From Gnetum montanum (lineage: Eukaryota; Streptophyta; Gnetopsida; Gnetales; Gnetaceae): a DNA stretch of 64,000 bases. The stretch covers positions 449,973-513,972 of the forward strand of contig MNCI01008022.1 in the NCBI GenBank assembly GCA_015680685.1. The letters are read 5' to 3'. Position 1 is the stretch's first letter; each line of letters starts with the position of its first letter. The position numbers and the translations under genes are program-made. Positions 46,714-58,538 of the stretch are shown here, one piece after another. The notes beneath the pieces were generated by a model. The model did no database searches and had not been told where the DNA came from. It saw nothing but the letters and a program-made list of their open reading frames with translations.

Positions 46714-49700
46714 TCAGGAAATAGAGAATCTGCGACGACGGGATGGAGTACGGGCAGATGGATAATCTGAGGAAGGAGTATTGTTGTGGTCAAAAATATT
46801 ATCACTATCCTTGGAAGCCCCACCACGACTACGAGCAAAAGGATTCAGGCGTCCCAGTCCTTTAGCAACAGATGCCAATAATCCTCCTCCACTACCACTT
46901 CCTCCTTTTTTGCTGCTGTTTTTGGCTTTGCCTCCTGTTGGTAATTGTGCTTGTGGTTGGGGTTGCAGTAGTTGCTGTGAATGATGTTGGGTACGCATTG
47001 CAGCTTTCATTCTTGCAACCTCCTGTCGCAGATGCTCGTTCTCCTTGCACAGCATTGTCACCATGTCCACCTGACCTCCTCCTCCTCCTCCTCTTCCTTC
47101 AATCTCCTCGCCATTTTTCAGCTTTGTTACCTACCCATGCGAATACGTGCTGAATAATTGGTGAGATATACATGCACACAAATCAGTTGCAGAATGGCAA
47201 ATTTTGCTTGTAATGATAATTATTATTACGTGTAAGTAATCTGCACGGAAGTAATCCGGTTTTTGACATTTTTCCTCTTCCATGGGAAGATTTTGAAAAC
47301 ATGTCCTATGAGATCAATACATTGCGTTGAGATGCATGTAACATTCCTATGAGATCGATACATTGCGTTGAGATGCATGTAACATTCCTATGAGATCGAT
47401 ACATGCGTTGAGATGCATGTAACATTCCTATGAGATCGATACATTGCGTTGAGATGCATGTAACATTCCTATGAGATCGATACATTGCGTTGAGATGCAT
47501 GTAACATTCCTATGAGATCGATACATTGCATTGAGATGTATGTAACATGTATGAGGTGTTGTTAGCGTAGCTGCAACACTCTTGGCTTCAACCAAGTCAC
47601 AGATTTTGGTATTTATAGTCATTATTTTGGTGCCTTTGTCACATTTATAATTGGATAGTTAAGGTCATGTTCCCAAATAATTACGGGTTAAAAAAACTGG
47701 CAAAAGGAATTCTAGTTGTAAATTTTAAAAAAATTGGTAAGAGGAATTATAAATCTAAGGTTACCACATCACTATTTAAGAAAAGTGTAGAAAGCAAAAT
47801 TGAAAAAAGACTTGGGAAAAACTATCATCATCATTTTGATACCGTGTATTCCATCTATTATGTGCTTACCATTAAGGTCAGAATTTCCAAGTAGGCATGG
47901 ATTAAAGTAATTCTCAAACTAAGCTTATTAAGAAAAGATTGTCACACCAAATTCATGAAAAGGAATTCTGAAAATGAATCTACCAGAAAAGGTTGCCGTA
48001 TCACTGTGCCGCATCACTGTTCTAACTTCTAAGAAAATCATCAAATTAAAAAAAGAAAAAGAAAAATACCAGAAAAATGATTGAAGATTATACAAAAGAT
48101 AAAAGAATTCTAAAATGGAATCTATCAAAAAGGTTGCTACATCAAATTCATACAAGGAATTCCACAAAATGAGCCTATCAAAAAACTGCCACATCAATAT
48201 AAAAATTAATAAATAGGAAAAAAAATACATCGTGAAAAAAATGGATGAAGATGATACAAAAGATTCTCAGAACTCAGGTACCTACTATATTTGTTAAGAC
48301 AAGGCTAATATGGTCATGAATTCAAAAATTGCATACACAGACAGGGTGTCTTTAAGATTTGATAAAAGATAAACAGCCAAAGAGCCCTAGAGTAACCGAT
48401 CTCATTTTGTTTTTATTGTTCCAGAAAAGGTAGGATGAACATCTATTGTGAAACTGTAGAGACTAAAATACAGAACTCATGAGCCCATTACACCCTTTTG
48501 TGAGCATTAGCTGTTGGTTTGTTAGTTAGCTTGTACAGCTTTGTACTCAAAGATGCTAGTTAAAGCCCAACACCAGCACCTTTGCATCCTATGTACATGC
48601 TATGCATCTCTTGTCTAATGTGACATTATCTTCTTAAAAAACCATTACACTATTTTGTTGGAACAAGGGAACAAGGATAAGTGTAGCTTCTTAAAAAAAC
48701 CATTACAACATTTTGTTGGAATAAAGGGGAGGAAGATGAAGAAATCTTGAACCATTTTATTGAAACAAGGGTTAAAGTAGGATGATGAGGAATTCTGAAA
48801 TTGCTCTTTGGCATAAACTTGTTAGTGTTAGTGATATGATTAAAGATGCAGTTTTAGTTTTATCGGCATAAACTTGCTAGTAATGGTCTGACCTTACCCT
48901 CTTAAAGAAGCCATTACATTATTTTGTTGGAACAGGGTGATAAAGGAATTCTGAGACTTTGCATAGACTTGTTAGTGACATGACTAAAGATTCAATTTTA
49001 GTTTCGTAAGCATAGACTTTGTTAGCGATATAACTAAAGCTTTAGTTTTTGGTTTCATTTTGTTAAAACAGGGATGATGAGGAAATCTGAGATTCGGATA
49101 GACTTGTTAGTGACATGACTAAAGATTCGGTTTTTAGTTTTATGAAATCATAGACTTGCTCGTGACAGGGATCACCATTTAGAGTGATGGTGAGGTTCTT
49201 ATTTCTTACGTTAGAGCCTAGGCCCACAAGTAAAAAGAGGTTTGGCCTTTCCAGGACCGTGCATTAGCCAAATGAGCCAGCATTATAGACGTGATAGGAG
49301 CATGACCAAAGATTCAGTTCCAGTTTCATTACAGAAAAGAAAGAGGTTACCTTGGCATTGACAGCATGAGCATGGACATGTCGGGAGGGCGAAGCGGCGG
49401 CTCCGGCGGCGGTGCTGCGGACGGCGAGCTGGTCGTGGTAGAGCACCTGCAGGACGATGTTGAGGGGAAGGCGCTTGTTCTGAGACGCGTGGGTGCGTGC
49501 CTCGAACGAAAGCCGATGCGTGTCCAGAATGCTGCACACCTTCTCTCGCTGCAGCTCTTCCAACCATGGATGCTTCTTCAGATACACGTCCACCGCCCTG
49601 TACAGCCCGTCGTGACTCTCCCGAGCACCCGCCGGAACAACACGAGCCACGCCCACGAATTCTTCCATAGATATGCACGTTGAATCTGCAGTTGAACCAT

Positions 49701-52700
49701 CATCTGAAGCAGCAGCAGCAATGGCTGCCAAGTACGCGTCCAGCGTTCGCGTTACTTTCGACACTGCCGGCGACCAACCGCCGGCGTGACGGTGGTAATC
49801 GTCAATGTTGGCTGCTGCTGGGTTTATGATGGCGCTGCGACGTCGTTCGGAGTCCATGAATTTGGTGACGATGCGTTTCACGGCTTCCACGTCTGCCATG
49901 GCCACCAGATCGTTCTCCGATGCTTGTTCTAGCTGCAACGCTATCCTCCTCTCTACCTCCAGCAGGTACCTGTGAATAATCACATTCTGACCCGTTAAGC
50001 CAGTGAGAGTTGGTTCAATTAGTTAACATATCATCCAGTGGCTCCTGCCATGATCGCAGAGGTGTTTCAATTAGTTAGCCTATTCCACCATCCACCATCC
50101 ATAGCTTGATGCATATGATTTCTCTGCCACATATGTTTTCAGTGATATGCATTTTAATTTCTGGATTATTAAGCCAAAGTAAAAATAGCTTTACAGTTAA
50201 TGGTTGAGTGAAACGTAGTAAGCAAAGGCTAAGTTTAGAAAATAAAAAAAAAACGGCCAATTAGTAGTTACCTTATTACCTTCCTCATAACTCTATCCTC
50301 GTCTCAACAAGCAGAAAATCTCTCTTCTTCTCTCCTCATGAATTAAAGCATAGCTATCTTGTCTTAACAATAGCAGGAGCTTCTTTTGATGAAGTAGAGT
50401 CTCTTCTCATGAACTGAAGGAGCTTAAAGCCAAGTCTTAGTAGCAATGCTTACGCTGGAATAAGACTTAAGAAATAAGCATTTTACTATCACTGGAACTT
50501 TTATCCATAATTAGTGACATTTTACTATCACTGATCACTGGAACTTTTATCCATAATTAGTGACATTTTACTATCACTGATCACTGGAACTTTTATCCAT
50601 AATTAGTGATAATTAGTGACCTTAGTATCTGAGGCCCCTAATTTATTGTTGAAAAGGAATTGCCTGCAAGAGGGTAGTAGGAGCAGGGTGATGAGTAGTA
50701 GTTGCGGTTATTGCTGTTGCGGGCGTGGACCATGTCTCCCTAGTCAGCTAGTACATATGGCGTGAGACCAATGCAAGAGGGTACCAATTCTAGTCATACT
50801 TAAAAACTCTGTCCTTTACTATATCATGTTATATATCATGTTACTATACATATGGCGTGAGACCAATGCAAGAGAGTACCAATTCTAGTCATACTTAAAA
50901 ACTCTGTCCTTTACTATATCATGTTACTATATCATGTTGGCTGTGGAAAGGAATATCATGTTGGCTGTGGAAAGGAATTGCTGCAAGAAGTTACCCATTA
51001 AAGTTGCACTTAAGCTACTATCTTGACCTACGTCTTTTTCATGTATGGCTATATGTGTAAGGATGTTACTTTTAGTGAAATTAGGTATCTTAACCTATGT
51101 CTTTTCCTATATGGCTATATGTTTGAGGGTGTAACCTATACCAAAATTGCTTGGGTTCAGAAAAGATAGGCAAGCTAGTTAACAAGCAAGTGATGATAAA
51201 ATTATTGCCAAATGTGAAAAATATTTTACTTTTAATATATTAGAGGCAAGGTGTGAATTTGACGTGCACCAATGGACGCCAGCCATTTATCCTAGATGCA
51301 CTATGCACATGTTCACCTTGCGAACCAAGGAGCATTTGGTAGTTTTTATTGCTAGCAATACAAACTCAGCTCAGTTTCTTCTCATTGTTGTAATTCATGG
51401 TTTTCTACATTTAAAACTTTCAAAAGTATATATTAAACAATAGCAATATATTACATGCATTTTAACAAATTAAAGAATTGGATTAACTATAGGTGATGGT
51501 TTACCATAATTCTAAACATTTTTGAAAACATTAAACTTCAATTTTTACATGTATTTTCTTCTGAAAAATGCCATAAAATATGTAAACACGTATCAAATTC
51601 ACACACTGATTACAAGTAATCAATTAGACTAAGAAGTTTCTAACCTTACAACTAAAATCCCAATAAAATCTAGTAGCTTAATCAGCAAATTTCATTTGAG
51701 TTCACATTAACTCTAGAGCTCATGAGGATAAAGAACATGGTTTTCTTACTTGTCCTTTGGCTGAACATCTTAAACAGAAGTATATGATTGTAACAAAAAG
51801 TTTGTATGAGCTATTTTTATTGCATAAGTAGTGCTTAGCTACTTTGTTAAATCTATTTTTGTATGGGTGTGCAATGTGGGGTCTTGGATTTACTAGCAAA
51901 TACTAGAAGAAAATAGAAAAAGTACAAAAACATTTCTTGGTAGAAGAATTTCAGGTTAAAAAGCACGTATAGTAGGATTTGCTGCTTGTTGAACCAAATA
52001 TGATGCCTTTAAAGATAGAGGCCCTTTCTGAATTTGTAACATATGTAGCACAATAGCTAAATTTTCCAAGGGAGGTTGCTAAATTTCCAAGGGAAACTCA
52101 GTAATTTATTATTAAAGTGTTTACTACGCATACTATGTATATTTCCTATATTCAATAAGTCTCAACTACGGTCCTAATAAAAAACATTTCAATTTTTATT
52201 TTCCATGAGATAAAAAAGCATTTCAATTTTTATTTTTCATGAGATAAATGTACCGTTAATAAATACGATAAAATCTTCAATTAACTGGATCAGTAGGGAG
52301 AAAAGTTTGCTTTAAAAGAATTCCTGTGTCATGAAACAACTACAAACGTGTTAACTTACTGAAAGACTTCATAATTCACCATGAAATTGCTAAGGTAGTC
52401 GTTTCATTGGATGTGAGAAGAATAACAAAGTGTATGCATGTACACTGTACACAGGTAAGTCATGTCCTTAAAAAAAAAGGCCTACGTCAGCCGCAGAACA
52501 GGGATGCCCTGTATATTTAAAAACCAATTTGGGAAAAAGAAACAAAACAAAACCAAAATCCAATTAGCGGACAGCAATGGCAACACATTAAATATTTATA
52601 TATTAATTCAAAAAACCCGGCCAAAATTCAGCCTTCGTCTCGCGGCCCATTCAAAAGACAAGCGTATCATCCTTGTGGCCTATTCATCTTGTTTCTTGAA

Positions 52701-54843
52701 TCTTGGCAGATGATGGTATACGATAAACAATAGAGTTTAATCACATAATTTTTCACGAGTTTCCTTTCACAATTCAAGACCATTTACAGAAAATGCTGTA
52801 GGCGGAACTTGAACAACGACAGCTTACAAACGAATGGCATCTGTATTAACGATCGAAAATTGTTTATTTATTGAAAGAGGGTCTCTGCATTAAAAAACGA
52901 GCAAGAGCAAGAGCCAGGACTGGTGAATATTGAAGAGTGAAAGAAAAAACAGGTTTATTTTTCACTACGGCGTCTCTACGGAACTTGAAGACTACAGGGA
53001 AGAGGAACGAGAATAATTTTCCAATTTAGCAAGTAGCGTAGCTAACTATGCGCTAATCAATCAATTAATGAAAGATAGTAGACAAAGCAGTCTGAATTAA
53101 AAGAGTATATCGAATTTGAAATTTTGTTATTTCCATAAAGTTTCTAGATATACTGGACAGTGAAAATGTACCTGCTATGAGTTCTGATAACATCAGGGAG
53201 AAAATTATCGACATTTTTTTTATAACATTTAAACTAAATCAATTAAATTTTTGGATGTGCACATAATATATGGATATATTATTTAGGGATGTGGGCTTAA
53301 TGGTAACCTTTGCAAAAAGTTTTTATTCATCATTAATTAAAGGTGAAGATGTAAACACATTACTCAATGTTATTATTATGTGAATGTGATTCATTATCTT
53401 TAGAAGCACAGGCCTGCCAATTTATTAAGTATATTCATAGGTTTCATATCTCAAAGCAATACAAATTCTCTAAAGCAATTCTTGAGGATTCAATTGACTG
53501 TGGTTGGTATTTTAAGGAATGCAATGGTTGAGAAAATGGAATATCTCTTCGGAGGAGATGCATCAAAATTCTATCCATATTTACCAACTAGTTAAACAAA
53601 AGGTTTTAACATAAATAGAGCCTAATGTACAAGGTAACAGACAATTTTATTTATATCACATTACATTTAATACACAGAAGCTATTACAATCAAGAATAGA
53701 ATGCTTTCAACAAGCTTTGCTTAAGTTTTCATCATTTTACAATTAAAAGTGAAATATGGATTCAACTCCCCTACGAAAAGTGCATTTCTAGGTTGTGCAG
53801 GTCATGAGCCTTTGAAAATGAATTACATGTATTTCTTTCTTGTGCTATGACTGGCTATCCATTTAAAATAGCCTTACTATGTTATACAGCAAAAAAAAAC
53901 TTGTATAGTTTGTTTTTGCTGTCCCCAGACCAGTTTGTAAAGTCTATTTTTATTTTTCATTAAAATATAATATCTATCAAATAGATACTACAAGTCTTCT
54001 ACAGTCATAACGCTTCAATTTCAATATACTCAAATGCAAAATAGACAATACTAAGACTTCAGATTTAATCTACTTGATATTAAGAGTTGGTTAATCATAG
54101 GTACGTACCCCTGTCTGGCACCAAGGAACTTAGCAGAGCGCAGGAGGCCGCAGAGGAAGGAGACGGAGAGAGCATTACGTTCTACAGGCAACAAATTTAT
54201 GATGGTCTCGATCAGAATGCGTTGCTCCTCTTCCAACTCCAATCCATGATGATCGTCACAAACACAAGAAGATGCACCAGCAGAGCCACTCATAATATGA
54301 TTATTATTCTTAGCAGTGCAACAAGTAGCAGGATTGTCATCGTCATCATTAAAGAGACTGCTAGAGGTAGCAGAAGGAGGAACAAGACCACGCAGAGATG
54401 CCTGAGCATAAGTCATGAGAGAGGATCCCAGCACGGCATAGGGCAGGCCACGGCGTTTCATGGCCATGATCACCATGCGGTACGATTCAATGGGCAGTGC
54501 CGTGAGCTCCATTGCCCACCAATCACGAGCTGCCCCTGCTCCCGCCCTCGAATTGTGACCGAATTCTGCAACTGCCATGTCCGCCACAACTTCCACCAGG
54601 CGCTCCACTATCAGAGCTATTCCTGCTCCTGCTATTACTGTGTCCCCTGTTGCGTTGGAATTGGAATTGGACTTGCACTTGTATTTTAGTTTTTCCTTCT
54701 CTGCTGCTGCAAGTGCTGCAACTGCATCTGGGATGCTCCGTAATGCAAACCTGCTGCTGCCCACCGTTACTGTGGCATCCCCCGGCACCCTGGCCATGGC
54801 TATTGCCATCGACTGTTCCTGTTCCTGTTCGTGTGAATGCACC
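46714..54843 (-). CDS. NPH3/RPT2-like (NRL) family protein lacking a complete BTB domain
   Basis: NRL proteins are plasma-membrane-linked partners of phototropins and auxin transport, often substrate adaptors of CUL3 ligases. Exons on the minus strand: 54843-54109, 49969-49351, 47130-46714, joined in frame at GT-AG borders to about 589 codons. The first in-frame ATG is at 54809-54807. I cannot tell whether it is the true start or whether an upstream exon splices at the weak acceptor atatgcag before 54843. NPH3-domain motifs: DWWAMELTALPIESYRMVI, LPVERNALSVSFLCGLLRSA, SENDLVAM, LYRAVDVYLKKHPWLEELQ, LSFEARTHASQNKRLPL. The C-terminus has a short coiled-coil-like segment (ENEHLRQEVARMKAAM), a Gly/Ser/Lys-rich stretch and the end RRRRFSIS. 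Before the NPH3 domain only VTVGSSRFALRSIP recalls the start of a BTB domain. Confidence 0.85.
47304..47548. repeat. 41-bp minisatellite, six copies, in NPH3-like intron 2
   Basis: Unit tcctatgagatcgatacatt...gcatgtaacat, 41 bp, repeated six times nearly perfectly; one copy is 40 bp and the last has two substitutions. It lies about 175 bp upstream, in transcript sense, of the last exon's acceptor. Confidence 0.95.
48630..49180. repeat. Degenerate repeat array in NPH3-like intron 2
   Basis: Phrases recur three to five times with drift: ccattacanyattttgttgga, agacttgttagtgacatgac, taaagattcngttttagttt. No coding. Confidence 0.6.
50479..50615. repeat. 46-bp tandem repeat, about three copies
   Basis: Unit cattttactatcactgatca...ccataattagtga. 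The first copy lacks the ctgatca insertion, so it is shorter. It lies in intron 1 of the NPH3-like gene. Confidence 0.85.
50753..50965. repeat. 95-bp tandem duplication with short atatcatgtt repeats
   Basis: acatatggcgtgagaccaat at 50753 recurs at 50848 and both copies continue to ctgtcctttactatatcatg. Then tatcatgttggctgtggaaaggaa is itself doubled. In intron 1 of the NPH3-like gene. Confidence 0.85.
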
Positions 54844-56400
54844 CTGCATATGCATTTATATGTTGTTAGTCGTTTAGTGACCTTGCATGAAAACCGTAAA
54901 AAGGAATTCTCAAACTGTTGTAATTGGAAGAGAATGTTAAAACATATGTATAAAAATTCAGTTTCAATTTCATTTTCTGTGAGCCTTAGCCTTATTTATA
55001 AATCCTCAAAACAATTATTTCTCCTAGCAGATCTGTATCTCAAGTTACTAAAAATGATCTCTCTTATTATATAAGAGATCTTTATCTCGAGTTACCAAAT
55101 CAATTCCGTTTCAGTTTCAATTCAAGCTGTAAAAAATATCTCATAATTAAAAGAAGTCAAAAGGATACAATAATAAAGTTTGCTCTCACTCTCCATATTA
55201 GGGGCTTAAAACAAATGTCGAAAACAAAAGAAGGGCCAGTAGATTCCGCCAGTGCAACAGAGAAAACAGACAATAACTTTTTGCTCAAGCGATTTTTGAC
55301 ATTTTGACACGAAAAAGTAAGACAAATTCGCATTCTCCAAAGCGAGATGCTTCTAACTGTGCTTTAGAAAGCAAACAGCATACTACGAAAGTCAACACTT
55401 ACATTATTAGCAATAGAAAAAACAAAACAAAACAAGAAATTGCTCCTGTTGAGAAAAATTAGATGTAGCTAACGTAAATTAACAATGGGATTGTATTAAT
55501 TAATTTCAAGATTCAATCCACTAAATTATGATTCATGCAAAATTCAGGAACAGGGTACTGAAAACGTAAAGGTTCGAATGCTTATTTAAAAAATTAATAT
55601 GATTAAAATTAGTATGGATATCAACGCTATAGTGATCTATTTAAAACTTCAAATCTACAACGGTTTATACAGTTACAAAATAAAAGCAATTCAGACGATC
55701 TGCATCAATAGGAACTGAGCTATACCATCGCTTGTCTTTGCCTTGTTCTCAATATTTCGTCTTACTCTTCTTTCAGTCATAATAGTTTCAATCACATGTG
55801 TAATCATATAATACGGATTAAAAAAATACAGGTATTAAAAACTTTTAACTGTCTGCAAGCGTCCTATGCTATAACTGCTTTTATCTCTTTCTGATGCAAA
55901 AATAGCACTTCATACTTTGACAAATCTCAAGCAGATACAATAATAATAAAATTCATAGCATCGTTTATTTCCTCGCTGGACTAGAATCTTGCAACAAATC
56001 CACGAATTTGAAAACAGGCCGTGATTCTAATTACGAATTAGAGGCAAACTTTCGAAGTTTTAAGTTTAGCTTTACTGTGCATCCTTCTTCATTCACTAAT
56101 TGCTAAGATCAATAAAGCAACGTTAACGGAGAGAATTGAACTTAAACCTTTCAAGTCTTTCCAAGAATGTGTGAAAGCGCAAGCCAAGTAAGAACTTTAC
56201 AAACCAAAAGTCTCGTAATCCTCGATCTATCACACAAACGCTACTCAATTCGCAAGTAATACGCAGCAGCCAAATAATAAAAGCGAGTCTGAAATAAATT
56301 CAACATCAAAATGCATACACTTGCCATTTAAAAATAGTACGCAGAGGCCAGATGATAAAATAGAGTCTGAAATAAATTCAAGATCAAAATGTATATACTA
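54844..56400. other. Intergenic or 5' region upstream of the NPH3-like exon
   Basis: AT-rich. I searched the minus strand for the missing BTB domain and saw none. Two similar blocks stand at about 56290-56330 and 56370-56480 (aaaatagagtctgaaataaattcaag and variants). No gene called. Confidence 0.5.
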
Positions 56401-56429
56401 CCGTTGAAAACTACGCAGCTGCCAGATGA

Positions 56430-57365
56430 TCAATGCGAACTTGAAATAAATTCAAGATCAAAATGCATATACTTGCCATTGAAAAGTCCGGTCGAGAGAC
56501 GATCTACGGCTCTTGGCTGCCAGGGCCATGGAAGCAACGCTGCTGCAAAAACTTTTCCAGAATCAGGGCGCCTGCAAATGCAATAAAGATAAACACAGAG
56601 CGAAGCAGATGCAGATGACGATGATGCAGATAAAAGAGAGAGAAAGAACGTGTAGATTGGGGGATCAAAAACGTATGGCACAAATTGCAAGAACGATGCA
56701 AGCCACAAGTTCTGAAACGCTCCCTGCAAACGTGTGATTCCAAGACAAAAAGCGTGGACACACGCCATTCCAGCGCCACAAAATGAAAATCGAATTCTCA
56801 CTCACTGCCACCGCGACGGCCAATGTCATGCGTTTGTTAGCTGGAGATGTGGACGACACCTTCGCTGAATCGTCAACATCTGTTGCGCCACTCATCTGTG
56901 AGTTAGTCGTCTCACTCAAAAATACGGAATGCAGGCTCATTCATGTGTCGTTTTCGCAAAATGCAAGAGCTTTGCCATTTTTCACCGTTTAATGAACAAT
57001 AATGTTTCTGTTTCAGCTCTCACTTGTCGGTATGTCTGGTGTTTTCACCGGCGCTTTATGCATCCTGTTTCTGCTTTCTCTGTGCCGTCAGAGTCACAGT
57101 ACCATAAGCGCATATAATTTTTGCCAGCATTTGCAGCCTTTGATTTGGACAATAGCAATTGCTTAGCTAACAATAAAGACGCATGTGGAAGAAAGAAACC
57201 AGAACTCTTACAGTAGTGGTCCTGGTTACATCCATTCTCATTCTCAGCGGATCTCACGCATCCCTTTTGCCTCCGGATTCCTTTAATCTCAGAAGTATTG
57301 TTACAGGAGGACTTTGACTTCAAACATCCAGTCCTCACTGTCTCCTTCATCCTTTGATCTTAATT
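56430..57365 (-). other. Possible spliced minus-strand transcript of unknown nature
   Basis: Good splice-like borders occur in series on the minus strand: exon-like 57365-57212 (acceptor tgctttttag, donor gtaaga), 56895-56806 (acceptor actcacag directly before ATG, donor gtgagtgag), and an acceptor cgtttgcag at 56724 followed by open sequence to about 56430. The reading frames of the first two pieces do not join, and no domain is recognisable. It could be a noncoding RNA, 5' leader exons of the NPH3-like gene, or chance. Confidence 0.2.
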
Positions 57366-57984
57366 CTAAAAAGCAGCGCAAACGAAAGAGGAAAAATTTC
57401 ATCCCTCCCAGCTCTCCTATACTCAATCTGATTATGTGGAAATCAGTCCCACTTATTTTGCCAATGTGCGTGAAAATGTAAGTTATTATGATAGGTATAC
57501 GGGAATGCAAAGATTAATCTATATGCAATGAAACTAAGATGGAACAATCTCGGTCGTTATTATCCTCATGTAAAGTGTTTAAATATAATACAATTATTTT
57601 GGGACATGCTGTAAAAATTGATCGACTCTTATTAGAATTTGAGAAAACAAACTATCAAAGCTTTGCAAACTATGCATTAATGGATATCATTAATGCAGTA
57701 CAAGGTTCATATACATAAGTAATAATGGCTATTGCATCTATGGAGTGACATCAATGCATCATTGGCTGCTGCTTTAATAGTGATATGTCAATGCCATCAA
57801 CCAAAAATACTTTATCAATCAACATGTGTGTAAGCTACTTTATGATGGTGGAAAATTTACAATGAAAGAATTATTTACAATGATGAGAAAACTCTTCTAA
57901 TGGTTACTTTCCCTAGTCATTACTAGGGAAGTAATATAGGTACACTCCAAGATATATAGTCAAATTAAAACTTTATAATTTTTA

Positions 57985-58068
57985 ACATTGTTCACTAGAA
58001 TTGAACCTATGATTTTCAAGTTTTCAAACTAAGTCCTACCACTAAGCTAACACCTCATTGTGACCAAA
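57985..58068 (-). repeat. tRNA-derived SINE-like head, minus strand
   Basis: The reverse complement has an A box ttagcttagtggtaggac and, about 35 bases on, a B box ggttcaattct. This is close to tRNA internal promoter consensus, but without acceptor-stem pairing. Confidence 0.45.
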
Positions 58069-58538
58069 GAAAGCTTCTCTCAACCTTATCATGAAATAAA
58101 ATATTAACCATGAGCTAAAAAGCTCCCGTTAACCTCACGATAAAAGAAGTTATTTCCTTGGACCAAGCAAAACCATTTTTGTAATTGCTTTCTCAGTCAA
58201 AATAATAATAATAATGAAATGTTATATATGTACCCAGGGCATATCAACATGTTTATAAACTAAATTCAAAATAGATAATACTTGCTTAAAAAACTTTACT
58301 TAAATATTAAAAAAAATTAAAACAACTTAACTTATCACCCTGAAGGAAATGAGTGACGGTGTAGCTTATTTCTAAGTAGAACCCGTCAAAGACTCGTAGA
58401 ATCCTGGCAACTTCAAGAAAAAACCAGAATCGCTCTATATCACTCTGGTAAACCAGTATTTCAGGAAAACTAAACATGCAAAAGGCTGAAAAAACACAGC
58501 AAAGCCAAGCTAAGAAGCAAAACTTAAAGAGAAGAGAA

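Larger units (their letters stand above)
49970..54108 (-). other. Large first intron of the NPH3-like gene
   Basis: 4.1 kb between donor gtacgt and acceptor ttcacag on the minus strand. AT-rich, holding the two repeat clusters listed below; otherwise no gene seen. Confidence 0.75.

Noticed and set aside
47304-47548. CRISPR-like array
   Set aside because: Units are head-to-tail without unique spacers, in a plant nuclear intron; an ordinary minisatellite.
47306-47622. Minus-strand repeat proteins (MHLNAMYRSHRNV-type units)
   Set aside because: They are translations of the 41-bp minisatellite; 41 is not a multiple of 3, no homologue is known to me, and the array lies in an intron.
49283-49683. 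Alternative frames over the second NPH3-like exon
   Set aside because: Same reason: overlap the real exon in other frames, Gly/Arg- or Val-rich shadows.
54087-55074. Plus-strand open frames opposite the first NPH3-like exon
   Set aside because: Shadows of a GC-rich exon; the minus-strand product matches the NPH3 domain, while the plus-strand products are low-complexity and match nothing.
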